A DNA stretch of 64,000 nucleotides from Microvirga lenta (GTDB lineage: Bacteria; Pseudomonadota; Alphaproteobacteria; Rhizobiales; Beijerinckiaceae). Below are positions 28,026 through 36,218 of this stretch, one piece after another. Every line of letters starts with the position of its first letter. Position 1 is the first letter of the stretch. The position numbers and the translations under genes were made by a program. The stretch is from NCBI RefSeq assembly GCF_020532555.1, contig NZ_JAJBBR010000005.1, forward strand, positions 1 to 64,000, given 5' to 3'. The notes under the pieces were generated by a model that was given only the letters and a program-made list of their open reading frames with translations, did no database searches and was not told the DNA's origin.

Positions 28026-28433
28026 ATGAACACCGCTCACCTCGAACAGGTCTGGGCCCCTCGCCTCCTCGGCATCCTGCGCATCGTTGCCGCCCTGATC
28101 TTCATGGAACACGGCACGCAGAAGCTGTTCGGCTTTCCCGCCTCGTCCAATCCGACACCAGCCCTGTTCAGCCTGATGGGGTTCGCGGGCGTGCTCGAAG
28201 TGGTGGGCGGCGCGCTTCTGCTCATCGGCCTGTTCACCCGCCCCGTCGCCTTCGTCCTGTCGGGCATGATGGCTGTGGCCTACTGGATGGCCCATGCGCC
28301 GCGCAGCATTTATCCGGTTCTGAACGGCGGCGATGCGGCCATTCTCTACTGCTTCGTGTTCCTGTTCATGGCCGCCGCCGGGGGTGGCGCCTGGGCGCTC
28401 GACAATCTCCGCACCGGCCGCCGGCCGGCCTAG
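28026..28433 (+). CDS. DoxX family membrane protein
   Basis: The 135-residue protein has four hydrophobic helices. LRIVAALIFMEHGTQKLFGF is the DoxX signature, followed by FAGVLEVVGGALLLIGLFTR and MAVAYWMAHAP. DoxX proteins are inner-membrane proteins associated with quinone or redox functions, and the exact reaction of this subgroup is unknown. It stands alone between divergent and convergent neighbours. Confidence 0.88.
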   Translation: MNTAHLEQVWAPRLLGILRIVAALIFMEHGTQKLFGFPASSNPTPALFSLMGFAGVLEVVGGALLLIGLFTRPVAFVLSGMMAVAYWMAHAPRSIYPVLNGGDAAILYCFVFLFMAAAGGGAWALDNLRTGRRPA

Positions 28434-28461
28434 CCCGGCGGACTCAGGCGACCGGCCGCCG

Positions 28462-29151
28462 TCAGCGCCGGTCGCCGTCCGTGATCCGGCGCAGGCGCTC
28501 GTCCTCCACCTCCACGTCGGTGCTGTCCCGGTCGTCATCCAGCGGATTCGGCATCAGGTCCGTCGTCAGGCCGGTGGTGGTCGAGGCGGCGGCGCCGATG
28601 GGCGGCGCGGGCCTTTCGTCCTCGTCCCGGCGCCATGTCCGCTCGCGCTCGCCGACATCGACCGAGCCCTCGTCGTCCAGGATATCGACAACCCGGCCGA
28701 CCTCCGACTCCTCGACCCGCACCGTCACCAGCACGCCGCCCCGGCGGACCCCTTCCGCATAGCGGTGAGCCTCCTCCTCGCTCACGCCCGCATCAACGAG
28801 AGCCCCGACCAAGCCGCCGACGGCCGCACCCGCCCCGGCTCCGACCAGGGTCGAGACCAGCCACCCGGCGGCGACCACCGGGCCAAGTCCCGGAACGGCC
28901 AGCATGCCCAAGCCTGCCAGGAGACCGGCCCCGCCGCCCGCCAGCGTGCCCACCGTCGCCCCGGTGCCGGCCCCCTCGCCCGCGTCGTCCTGCGCATCGG
29001 GGCGCGACGCATGGCGCGTGTGGATCCCGTCCAGGTTGCTGGCGACCAGGCTCATGTCGAGGTTGGGGATGCCCGCCATCTCCAGCCGGCGCACGGCCTT
29101 GGCGGCATCGTCGTAATTGTCGAAGAAGGCATTGATGGTTCGAAAGGCCAT
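28462..29151 (-). CDS. General-stress-type protein with Gly/Ala-rich membrane-like core
   Basis: The first 45 residues of this 229-residue protein (AFFDNYDDAAKAVRRLEMAG) match the YflT/Gsp17M heat-induced stress fold. A long Gly/Ala-rich hydrophobic stretch follows (about 75-140, glycine-zipper-like), then a second ferredoxin-like half (VSEEEAHRYAEGVRRGGVLV) and a charged tail. Proteins of this layout occur in stress regulons of Hyphomicrobiales; the mechanism is unknown. Confidence 0.72.
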   Translation of the reverse strand: MAFRTINAFFDNYDDAAKAVRRLEMAGIPNLDMSLVASNLDGIHTRHASRPDAQDDAGEGAGTGATVGTLAGGGAGLLAGLGMLAVPGLGPVVAAGWLVSTLVGAGAGAAVGGLVGALVDAGVSEEEAHRYAEGVRRGGVLVTVRVEESEVGRVVDILDDEGSVDVGERERTWRRDEDERPAPPIGAAASTTTGLTTDLMPNPLDDDRDSTDVEVEDERLRRITDGDRR

Positions 29152-29183
29152 GGCTGATGTCTCTCGTGAAGCTGTTGGCGGGT

Positions 29184-29507
29184 CTATTGCGAGGCCACGG
29201 TGCCGCGAAAATCGAGCATGACGTTCACGCTACGGCCGTTTTGCATAGCGCGTCCGCGCCAGATTCCTCGATCGTCCTTGCGAAGGTCCGTGACGTTGGC
29301 GAAGCCCTGCGCCTCGATGCGCGAGCGGGCCTGCCCTTCCGTGAAGCTGTTGGCGCCGGGCCGGATCGCGCCGGTGCTTTCTGGGCTTCCCTCCGGCCTC
29401 ACCGTCACGGCCGGATTGGCGGCGCGACCGGCTCCGGGATCGGGGACCTGCGCCAGGGCGCAGGTGCTCAGCATGGCAGCCGCCGCGGCGGCAAGGATGG
29501 GACGCAT
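29184..29507 (-). CDS. Small hypothetical exported protein
   Basis: The 107-residue protein has a clear signal peptide (MRPILAAAAAAMLSTCALAQ, cleavage near ALA-Q). The mature part has a C-terminal PepSY-like half (ARSRIEAQGFANVTDLRKDD, then GIWRGRAMQNGRSVNVMLDF). A strong Shine-Dalgarno sequence (AGGGGAGGAG) lies just before the ATG. It is probably periplasmic. It lies 32 bases upstream of the stress-type gene in the same direction, so the two may be co-transcribed. Confidence 0.72.
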   Translation of the reverse strand: MRPILAAAAAAMLSTCALAQVPDPGAGRAANPAVTVRPEGSPESTGAIRPGANSFTEGQARSRIEAQGFANVTDLRKDDRGIWRGRAMQNGRSVNVMLDFRGTVASQ

Positions 29508-29724
29508 GAACTCCTCCCCTCCTCCAAGGGTCTTACAAGGGTCTCACAGGGCTAATGAGCGACCATCCCGGGGGTTCCTCGACCGTCTCAAGGCAGGCAT
29601 GGCAGGAGGACGAAGGGGGAGAGCGCATGCGCCTAAGCGCCACCTTCTTCGCGGTGCGCGGATCGTCTATTCTCCCCCGCAAGGACGCCGAACAACGGCG
29701 ACTGTCACTTGGGGGCCAATCATC

Positions 29725-30009
29725 ATGCGCCACATTCATCTCGACGAAGGCCTGCGGCTGCGTTTTCCCGGCCGCAGCGAGGAATTCGACCAGGGGGTCG
29801 AGATCGGCATGCTCGCGGTTCTGATGGACCAGGGCAGCCTCGAATTCACCCGCTGGATCTCGCGCGCCAACCTGGATCAGGCGCGCGCCATCGCCAAGCA
29901 GCTCGGCTACCATGTGGTCGAAGGCAACGGCGACGGGGAATGGATCAACCTGACCTTCCGCCAGGGCCATGCCAAGCCGGTGCTCCGGCTGGTTCATTCG
30001 GCAGGCTGA
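29725..30009 (+). CDS. Small hypothetical protein
   Basis: This 94-residue protein starts at the ATG at 29725; the frame is open further upstream, but the coding pattern begins here (RHIHLDEGLRLRFPGRSEEF). It is soluble and mixed alpha/beta, with no recognised motif. A terminator-like hairpin follows. Confidence 0.6.
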   Translation: MRHIHLDEGLRLRFPGRSEEFDQGVEIGMLAVLMDQGSLEFTRWISRANLDQARAIAKQLGYHVVEGNGDGEWINLTFRQGHAKPVLRLVHSAG

Positions 30010-30030
30010 TACGGCCCTTCCGAAAATGAA

Positions 30031-30053
30031 GAAGCCGCCCGTGGGGCGGCTTC
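30031..30053. terminator. Bidirectional terminator-like hairpin
   Basis: A perfect 10-bp inverted repeat (GAAGCCGCCC with GGGCGGCTTC) with a 3-base loop lies between two convergent genes. A-rich sequence precedes it, which would give a U-rich end on the leftward transcript of the bioY gene. Confidence 0.75.
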
Positions 30054-30077
30054 ATCGGCATCGAAGCTGAACGGCTC

Positions 30078-30686
30078 TTAGCGGGCTTCGCCTCGGCGGG
30101 TCACGCTCCAGGCTGCCTGCATCAGCGCCACGGCGAGCGCGGTCTTCACGACGGTGGCGGCCACGAAGGGCGCCGCACCCACGGTCCAGGCCTTCGCGAA
30201 GGGCATGACCAGCGAGAGCTGGGCGAGGCCGAACACGAAGATCAGCGCGTGGCCGATGCTCATCATGACGATGACGCGCAGGAGCGAGCGATCCCAGCCG
30301 CGCTCGGCCATGAAGCCCATGACCACCGCCGCGGCCACGAAGCCGAACAGGAAGCCGCCCGTGGGGCCCATCAGGTAGCCGAATCCGGCGGTCGGGCCTG
30401 CGAAGACGGGCATGCCCAGGGCGCCCTGCATCAGGTAGAGAGCGACGGTCGCGCCGCCGAGACGCCAGCCATAGGATGCGCCGATGAGCAGGACCACCAG
30501 GGTCTGCAGGGTCATCGGAACGTAGGGCAGCGGCACCTGGACCTTGGCGGACAGGGTGAGGAGGGCCGAGCCGACGACCATCAGGACGATGGCGCGGAGA
30601 GCGGCGAATCGGGCGTCGTCGCGGGACGGCCAGAGAAGGCCGACGAGGGTGGACGGTGTGGCAAGGGCGTTGGCGCCAGTGGACAT
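30078..30686 (-). CDS. bioY: BioY biotin transporter S component
   Basis: The protein has 202 residues from the ATG at 30686 (STGANALATPSTLV); an ATG 30 bases upstream is also in frame. Six hydrophobic helices and the BioY pattern are clear: KVQVPLPYVPMTLQTLVVLL, GPTAGFGYLMGPTGGFLFGF. BioY binds biotin in the membrane and works alone or with an ECF module (BioMN). No bioM/bioN is adjacent. Confidence 0.93.
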   Translation of the reverse strand: MSTGANALATPSTLVGLLWPSRDDARFAALRAIVLMVVGSALLTLSAKVQVPLPYVPMTLQTLVVLLIGASYGWRLGGATVALYLMQGALGMPVFAGPTAGFGYLMGPTGGFLFGFVAAAVVMGFMAERGWDRSLLRVIVMMSIGHALIFVFGLAQLSLVMPFAKAWTVGAAPFVAATVVKTALAVALMQAAWSVTRRGEAR

Positions 30687-30821
30687 CAGCAGAAGCTCCA
30701 GATCTCGTTCCGCCATTCGCAGGCGGCTGATGAGGCCTTATAGGAGGCTTGAACGGGCGCCTCAAGCCGCAGCGGAAGCGCTCCCCATCGATGCCCAGAT
30801 TATTTCCCAGGACCCGTCCTC

Positions 30822-31733
30822 ATGGCCGACGACCTCACCTTCGACACCCATCCTCCCGCGAAAGCCGGCGAATGCGTGCGCGTCAGCCCCCTCGTCCGGC
30901 GGATCGTCGCCGACAACCCGGGGCCGATCACCTTCACGGGCACCTGCAGCTACATCGTGGGCACGGGCCGAGTCGCGATCGTCGATCCGGGGCCCGACCT
31001 GCCGGAGCACATCGAAGCCCTGCTCCAGGCGGTGCGGAACGAGACGGTGACCCACATCCTCGTCACCCACACCCACAAGGACCACTCGCCCGCCGCGCGC
31101 GCCGTCAAGGCGGCGACCGGCGCGCAGCTCGTCGGCTGCTCGCCCCACCGCAGCGCGCGCCCGCTCTTCGAGGGCGAGGTCAACCTGCTGGAAACGAGCT
31201 CGGACCGGGACTACGCCCCCGACCGGGAGCTCACCGAGGGCGACCGGATCGAGGGGCCGGGATGGAGCCTGACGGCCCTGGCGACGCCGGGGCACATGGC
31301 GAACCATCTCGCCTTCGCCCTCCCGGAGGAGAAGGCGCTCTTCTCGGGCGACCACGTCATGGCCTGGTCGACCACCGTGGTGGCCCCGCCCGACGGATCG
31401 ATGGGGGAATTCATGGCATCCCTCGACAAGCTCAAGGGGCGCGACGAGAGCGTCTACTGGCCCGGCCATGGCGGGCCGGTGCGGGATCCGAGGCGTTTCG
31501 TGCGGGCGCTCATCCATCACCGGCGCCAGCGGGAGGTGTCGATCCTCAACCGGCTCGCCGCCGGCGACCGCACCATCCCGGCCATCGTGGCGGCGATCTA
31601 CCAGGGCCTGAAGCCGGCGCTCGTCGGGGCCGCTGGCCTCTCGGTCTTCGCCCACCTGGAGGACCTCGTCGCCAAGGGACTGGTCCGGACGGACGGCACC
31701 CCCTCTCTCGACGGCGAATACCGGCTGGCGTGA
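30822..31733 (+). CDS. Metallo-beta-lactamase-fold hydrolase, LACTB2-like
   Basis: The 303-residue protein has the zinc-binding THTHKDH at 82-88 (H83, H85, D87, H88), later GHMANHL and SGDHVM with further ligands, and a C-terminal winged-helix-like part (ILNRLAAGDRTIPAIVAAIY) typical of LACTB2/RNase-type or glyoxalase-II-like hydrolases. Bacterial members are hydrolases of uncertain substrate; human LACTB2 is an endoribonuclease. Confidence 0.88.
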   Translation: MADDLTFDTHPPAKAGECVRVSPLVRRIVADNPGPITFTGTCSYIVGTGRVAIVDPGPDLPEHIEALLQAVRNETVTHILVTHTHKDHSPAARAVKAATGAQLVGCSPHRSARPLFEGEVNLLETSSDRDYAPDRELTEGDRIEGPGWSLTALATPGHMANHLAFALPEEKALFSGDHVMAWSTTVVAPPDGSMGEFMASLDKLKGRDESVYWPGHGGPVRDPRRFVRALIHHRRQREVSILNRLAAGDRTIPAIVAAIYQGLKPALVGAAGLSVFAHLEDLVAKGLVRTDGTPSLDGEYRLA

Positions 31734-31736
31734 CCG

Positions 31737-32516
31737 TCAGTTCACCGCCAGCGCCAGGTTGGAGGCCTCCTCGAGAAAGGCGCGGATGCGCTGGGCATTG
31801 GTGCCGAGATCGTGCGTGCCCATGCGGGAGGCGGAACGGATGTCGATGCGGGTGCCGTCGGCCCGGGGCCGGATCCGCACCGTGACGTCGTCCGGCAGCC
31901 TCAGGATAAGGGTCCGGTCGATCGCCTCCAAACGGCCCGCACCCATGCGGCCGCCGGGCGGCACCGTCTCGATGATCTGCCAACCGAGGTTCGCGGCGGC
32001 CTTCTGCACGAGTTCGAAAGCCTCGTCCGGCGGAAGGTCCAGGGTCAGGGGAGCGATCTGCACATAGGCCTCGCGCTGCGCCTCGCGGGCTTCGGGCGGA
32101 ACGTCGGGAGGCACCCGGCCGCCACGGGCGTCGAGCGCCACACGCGAGCGCGAGAAGCTGGGAGGGTCGTCCGTATCGGTGGCGATGTCGTTGATCGGCG
32201 GCAGGGTGACCGCCCTGAAGCCCAACCACGCGGGATAGGCCAGCACCAGGGAGGCGATCACCAGTCCCTTGATGGCGCTGCCCAGGCCGCGACGGCCCTC
32301 CTGCCAGATGCGCACGAAGGCGACGAGGGACATGCCCACCGCGACGACCGCGATGGCGAGGCCCGTTCCCAGGGCGACGAACCCGGATTGATAGTCGATC
32401 CGGCCGAAGCGGATCAGCAGAACCGCCATGACGGTCACTGCGAGGGCGAACCATGCGAGCATGGGCGACCACTTCGCAGGCCGGGAGAACGGTTCCTCGA
32501 GAATGAGATGGCGCAT
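31737..32516 (-). CDS. DUF1499 membrane-anchored protein
   Basis: The first 125 residues of this 259-residue protein contain three hydrophobic helices. The remainder is a DUF1499 domain (PPINDIATDTDDPPSF, WQIIETVPPGGRMGAGRLEA, DDVTVRIRP, DLGTNAQRIRAFLEE). The function of DUF1499 is unknown. Its ATG overlaps the TGA of the M48 peptidase remnant upstream (TGATG), which suggests it was once translationally coupled to that gene. Confidence 0.85.
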   Translation of the reverse strand: MRHLILEEPFSRPAKWSPMLAWFALAVTVMAVLLIRFGRIDYQSGFVALGTGLAIAVVAVGMSLVAFVRIWQEGRRGLGSAIKGLVIASLVLAYPAWLGFRAVTLPPINDIATDTDDPPSFSRSRVALDARGGRVPPDVPPEAREAQREAYVQIAPLTLDLPPDEAFELVQKAAANLGWQIIETVPPGGRMGAGRLEAIDRTLILRLPDDVTVRIRPRADGTRIDIRSASRMGTHDLGTNAQRIRAFLEEASNLALAVN

Positions 32517-32713
32517 CAGGACGTCTTACAAATCTCTTTGAGCGCGCGCCACTCCTCATCTGCAGGAAGCGGCTCGCCGGTGTGGACCGGTACCTGCTGC
32601 TCAAGGATATTGAGACGTCGATCGGTCACCGGGTGGGTGGACAGAAAAGCCGGAGCTTTGCTTTCGTTCCCATCGACGCGCTTCAGAAGCCGCTCCAAAA
32701 GGGCGGGTGACGA
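32516..32713 (-). pseudogene. C-terminal remnant of an M48-family metallopeptidase
   Basis: About 60 codons remain in frame, with AFLSTHPVTDRRLNILE, the conserved end of M48 (HtpX/Ste24-like) peptidases. An in-frame TGA lies just upstream at the complement of 32711-32713, and no catalytic HExxH part is present; unrelated sequence and the MarR gene follow. The 5' part of the gene has been lost by deletion. A TTG at 32698 could still serve as a start and keep coupling to DUF1499. Confidence 0.7.
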
Positions 32714-32763
32714 TCAGGAACGTTCCGATGTAAACTATCCCCGTCCTTCGAGGAGCCCTGTCG

Positions 32764-33258
32764 TTGTTGCCGTCATCCTCTTCCACCCCTGCCGCGAGCG
32801 AGACAACCGATCCGCTCCGGGTCTGGTTCCGCATCATCCGCCTCCACCGCCGGGCCCTGAACACGATCGCCGCCGAACTGAAGGCCCTCGGGCTGTCCGT
32901 TCCGCAGTTCGACCTGCTCTCGACCCTTACCGAACGGGAGGGGATGAGCCAGCAGGAGCTGGCGGAGCGCCTCTACGTGACGAAGGGCAACGTCTCCGGC
33001 CTCCTCGACCGCATGGTGGAGGCCGGCCTCGTGGAGCGCCGCGCCATTCCGGGCGACCGCCGTTCCAATGCACTCTATCTCACGCCGAAGGGCCGCGACC
33101 TCGCCGAGCGGGGCATCGCCACCCAACGATCCTACGTCCATGGAACCCTCGGGGCGCTTCCGCCGCAGGACCTGGCGGATCTGGAGCGCATCATTCTGGC
33201 CTGGCGCGACCTGGCCCGGAATGCCGAGGACGAGACCTTCGCCAAGCTCCAGGGATAA
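32764..33258 (+). CDS. MarR family transcriptional regulator
   Basis: The 164-residue protein starts at TTG. The winged helix-turn-helix is clear: LSVPQFDLLSTLTEREGMSQQELAERLYVTKGNVSGLLDRM (continuous family pattern), then the wing with ERRAIPGDRRSNALYLTPKG. It would bind DNA as a dimer. It ends 6 bases before the patatin gene in the same direction and may control it. Confidence 0.9.
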   Translation: MLPSSSSTPAASETTDPLRVWFRIIRLHRRALNTIAAELKALGLSVPQFDLLSTLTEREGMSQQELAERLYVTKGNVSGLLDRMVEAGLVERRAIPGDRRSNALYLTPKGRDLAERGIATQRSYVHGTLGALPPQDLADLERIILAWRDLARNAEDETFAKLQG

Positions 33259-33264
33259 GGCAGG

Positions 33265-34110
33265 ATGTTCGATGCCGTCGCCTTCGCGGGCGGAGGAAAC
33301 CGCTGCTATTGGCAGGGTGGCTTCTGGGAAGCCGCCGCGCCGCTTCTCGACCTCGAGCCCCGCACCGTCGTGGGAGTGAGCGCCGGCGCCTGGTCGGCCT
33401 GCTACAGCCTTCTCGGCCTCGGACGGCGGGTGAACGAGATGGTGGCGGAGGGCTGCAGCACCGGCCGGCGCAATTTCGAATGGCGCGCTTGGCGCAGCGA
33501 AGGATCGCCCTGGCCCGTCTCCCGAATGTACCGCTCCCTCATCGAAGCCGTCATCGACGAGGAGGCGCTTGAGCGCCTGAAGCGGGGTCCCGACGTGCTG
33601 ATCGGGCTCGCCCGCAAGCCGAACCGCCTGCCCCTGGCCCTGGCGATTCCGCTCGGCATCGCGACCTATCAGATCGAGAAGAAATGGCGCTCGCCGGTTC
33701 ATCCGCGGGGCGGCCGCGTGATCGGCTTTCGCCCCGAATTCGTGCGCGTGCAGGACCTCTCCTCGCCGGAGGACCTGTCGGCCGCCCTCATGGCCAGCGC
33801 CAGCGTCCCGCCTTTCATGCCCGTGGGCCGGATCGGCGGCATGGCGGCTCTCGACGGAGGGCTCGTCGACAACGTGCCCGCGGAGCCGCTGCAGGCGGTG
33901 GAGGAGCAAGGGGGCAAGACCCTGGTCATCCTCTCCCGCCTCTACCGTGCCTTCCCGCACATCCCGGGCCGCACCTACATCCAGCCCACCGAGCCGGTGC
34001 CCATCGGGCAGTTCGACATCACGAACCCGGCAGGCATCCGGAAAGCCTACGAGATGGGCCTTCGGGACGGCGAGGCCTTCGCCCGCCGCGAACGGGCCAA
34101 GGCACCCTAG
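33265..34110 (+). CDS. Patatin-like phospholipase/acylhydrolase
   Basis: The 281-residue protein has the oxyanion motif AFAGGGNRC at 6-14, the nucleophile elbow GVSAG with S39, and the dyad Asp in ALDGGLVDN (D197). It has no signal peptide, so it is probably cytoplasmic and hydrolyses acyl esters of membrane lipids. It is likely co-transcribed with the MarR gene just upstream. Confidence 0.9.
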   Translation: MFDAVAFAGGGNRCYWQGGFWEAAAPLLDLEPRTVVGVSAGAWSACYSLLGLGRRVNEMVAEGCSTGRRNFEWRAWRSEGSPWPVSRMYRSLIEAVIDEEALERLKRGPDVLIGLARKPNRLPLALAIPLGIATYQIEKKWRSPVHPRGGRVIGFRPEFVRVQDLSSPEDLSAALMASASVPPFMPVGRIGGMAALDGGLVDNVPAEPLQAVEEQGGKTLVILSRLYRAFPHIPGRTYIQPTEPVPIGQFDITNPAGIRKAYEMGLRDGEAFARRERAKAP

Positions 34111-34158
34111 GCCGTTCTGAATATTGTAACGCCGTTAAGCAGCGGTTAAGCTTGCCGG

Positions 34159-34188
34159 GATCATTTGCAGCAAAGCCAGCAAATGATC
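34159..34188. repeat. Inverted repeat downstream of the patatin gene
   Basis: Perfect 10-bp arms GATCATTTGC (34159-34168) and GCAAATGATC (34179-34188) are separated by 10 bases. They could form a terminator stem for the patatin transcript or an operator for the small gene at 34272. Confidence 0.5.
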
Positions 34189-34271
34189 ATGGGTCCGCCC
34201 AGAAGCGGTCACGACCGTCGGGATGATACCGGGAGCCATGACCCATGGCGCTTAAGACCTAGGGAAGAAAC

Positions 34272-34463
34272 ATGACCCAAGACTCCTCGGATCGCACGGC
34301 GCAGCCTCAGCCTGAGGCAGCCCGCCTTCAACAGATTCCGGCCTTCAAGCCTGTCGCCCTGCCCGCCCTTGCCGCCGCGGTGCATGCGGTCCGGCAGCAG
34401 CCGCGCCATCCCAAGAGCCAGGCTCTTCCGGCGATCCTGCGCAAGGAATCCGCCCTCGGCTGA
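34272..34463 (+). CDS. Small hypothetical protein
   Basis: The 63-residue protein is Pro/Ala/Gln-rich (AFKPVALPALAAAVHAVRQQ) and is preceded by GGGAAGAAAC, a reasonable ribosome-binding site. It has no hydrophobic segment or recognised motif. It is convergent with the L,D-transpeptidase gene 13 bases further on. Confidence 0.5.
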   Translation: MTQDSSDRTAQPQPEAARLQQIPAFKPVALPALAAAVHAVRQQPRHPKSQALPAILRKESALG

Positions 34464-34476
34464 CGCTGAGACGGGA

Positions 34477-35064
34477 CTAGCGGACGATGACCTTCGTCTC
34501 CAGCGCGGTCCGGTTGTAGAGGTCGATCACGTCGATGTTGCGCATCCGGATGCAGCCCGACGAGACGGCGAGACCGATCTTCTCGGGCTCATTGGTGCCA
34601 TGGATGCGGTAGAGCGTGTCCCTGTTGCCGTCATAGAGGTAAAGCGCCCGGGCACCCAGGGGGTTCTCGGGCCCGCCCTTGGTATACTGCACATGCGGCC
34701 ACCGCGCCTTCATCTCGGCCGGCGGTGTCCAGTTCGGCCATTCGGCCTTGCGCGCGACCCGGGCCGTGCCCGTCCAGCCATACGCCTCGTCGCCCACGGT
34801 CACCCCGTAGCGAATGGCCTTTCGGCCATCCAGCACGTAGTAGAGGAAGCGCTCCTTGGTATCGACCACGATGGTGCCGGGAGCCTCGCCGGTCGGGTCG
34901 TCCATCAGGTAGCGCCCGTAGCGGAGATCCTCCTGCGCCTTCGGCACCTGTTCCATCCACTCGGCATCCCTTGCGGAGACCTGCGGATCGGGAACGCCCT
35001 TGAAGTTGCACCCGGCCAAGGCGGTCATCATGGCCAGGAGGAGGGTCAGGCTGAAAAGGCGCAT
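34477..35064 (-). CDS. L,D-transpeptidase (YkuD family) lipoprotein
   Basis: The protein has 195 residues from the ATG at 35064. The N-terminus (RLFSLTLLLAMMTALAGC) is a lipoprotein signal with the lipobox Cys near residue 19. The YkuD domain has ERFLYYVLDG, IHGTNEPEKIG and the catalytic SSGCIRM. Such enzymes form 3-3 crosslinks in peptidoglycan or attach proteins to it. A start 21 bases upstream is possible but would lengthen the signal peptide. Confidence 0.9.
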   Translation of the reverse strand: MRLFSLTLLLAMMTALAGCNFKGVPDPQVSARDAEWMEQVPKAQEDLRYGRYLMDDPTGEAPGTIVVDTKERFLYYVLDGRKAIRYGVTVGDEAYGWTGTARVARKAEWPNWTPPAEMKARWPHVQYTKGGPENPLGARALYLYDGNRDTLYRIHGTNEPEKIGLAVSSGCIRMRNIDVIDLYNRTALETKVIVR

Positions 35065-35276
35065 GTGGGAGGAGCTCTGTTGCACAGCGTCAAGCTGCGT
35101 CCGATGGGTATCGCTACCTAGTTTCGATTCGGCTTCCGAGGAAGAGGATCATTGAAGGCGGACACCCCGGCACGCCACTCCGGCCGAGAGTGTTGCACCG
35201 CAACAACATGGACAGCCGCCCGCGACGCTGCGACATTGGCACCGACCTCTCGCTCGGAAGCCCCCCAAGAACCTTC

Positions 35277-36218
35277 ATGACCACGCTCTACATCTGCCAT
35301 CAGGCCGCCCTCCTGCATCAGACCCCGACAGGCCATCCGGAACGCCCCGACCGCATCCGCGCCATCGAACGTGTGCTGGAGAAGGAGCGCTTCTCCGCCC
35401 TCGTCCGCGAGACGGCTCCCATGGCGGAGATGGAGAGCCTCACCCTCGCCCATCCGGAGCCCTACGTGGTCTCCCTCAGGGACATCAGCCCGCGGGAGGG
35501 CCTCGTGCGGGTGGACGACGACACGGTCATGTCCCCCGGCACCTACGAGGCGGCGCTGCGCGGCGCCGGGGGCGCCGTGATGGCGGTCGACGAGGTGATG
35601 ACCGGCCAGGTGACCAATGCCTTCGTGGCCATGCGTCCGCCCGGACACCATGCCGAGCGCACGAGGGCCATGGGCTTCTGCTTCTTCAACAATGCCGCGA
35701 TCGCCGCCCGCCATGCCCAGACCCGGCACGGTGCGGAACGGGTCGCGATTCTCGACTGGGACGTCCACCACGGCAACGGCACGCAGGACATCTTCTGGAG
35801 CGACGCGAGCGTGATGTATTGCTCGACCCACGAGGCGCCGCTCTATCCCGGGACCGGCGCCCTGTCCGAGAAGGGCGAACACGGCACCATCGTCAATGCG
35901 CCCCTAAGGGCGGGCGACGGCAGCGAGGCGTTCCGGGAGGCGATGGAGTCCGCGGTCCTGCCGCGCATCGATGCCTTCGGGCCGGATCTGATCGTGATCT
36001 CGGCCGGGTTCGATGCCCATTGGCGCGACCCGCTCGCCAGCCTCAACCTCACCGAAACCGATTTCGCGTGGGCCACCATGAGGCTCATGGACCTTGCCGA
36101 GCGCCATTGCGGCCGGCGGGTCGTCTCGCTCCTCGAGGGGGGCTACGACCTGGAGGGGCTTTCGAAATCGGCGGCCGCCCATGTCGATGCCCTCATGGGA
36201 CGCGACGTCAGGACTTGA
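35277..36218 (+). CDS. Histone-deacetylase-family (acetylpolyamine amidohydrolase-like) protein
   Basis: The protein has 313 residues from the ATG at 35277 (TTLYICHQAALLHQTPTGHPERPDR). The catalytic His pair is in RPPGHHAE (H124, H125), and the zinc ligands are D162 and H164 in DWDVHHGNGTQ and D246 in SAGFDAH. Bacterial members deacetylate small acetylated amines such as polyamines. Its end overlaps the convergent flippase gene by 11 bases. Confidence 0.92.
   Translation: MTTLYICHQAALLHQTPTGHPERPDRIRAIERVLEKERFSALVRETAPMAEMESLTLAHPEPYVVSLRDISPREGLVRVDDDTVMSPGTYEAALRGAGGAVMAVDEVMTGQVTNAFVAMRPPGHHAERTRAMGFCFFNNAAIAARHAQTRHGAERVAILDWDVHHGNGTQDIFWSDASVMYCSTHEAPLYPGTGALSEKGEHGTIVNAPLRAGDGSEAFREAMESAVLPRIDAFGPDLIVISAGFDAHWRDPLASLNLTETDFAWATMRLMDLAERHCGRRVVSLLEGGYDLEGLSKSAAAHVDALMGRDVRT

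Noticed and set aside
31812-33960. Long frames on both strands over DUF1499, MarR and patatin genes
   Set aside because: They overlap genes with clear motifs and show only the composition bias of GC-rich DNA.
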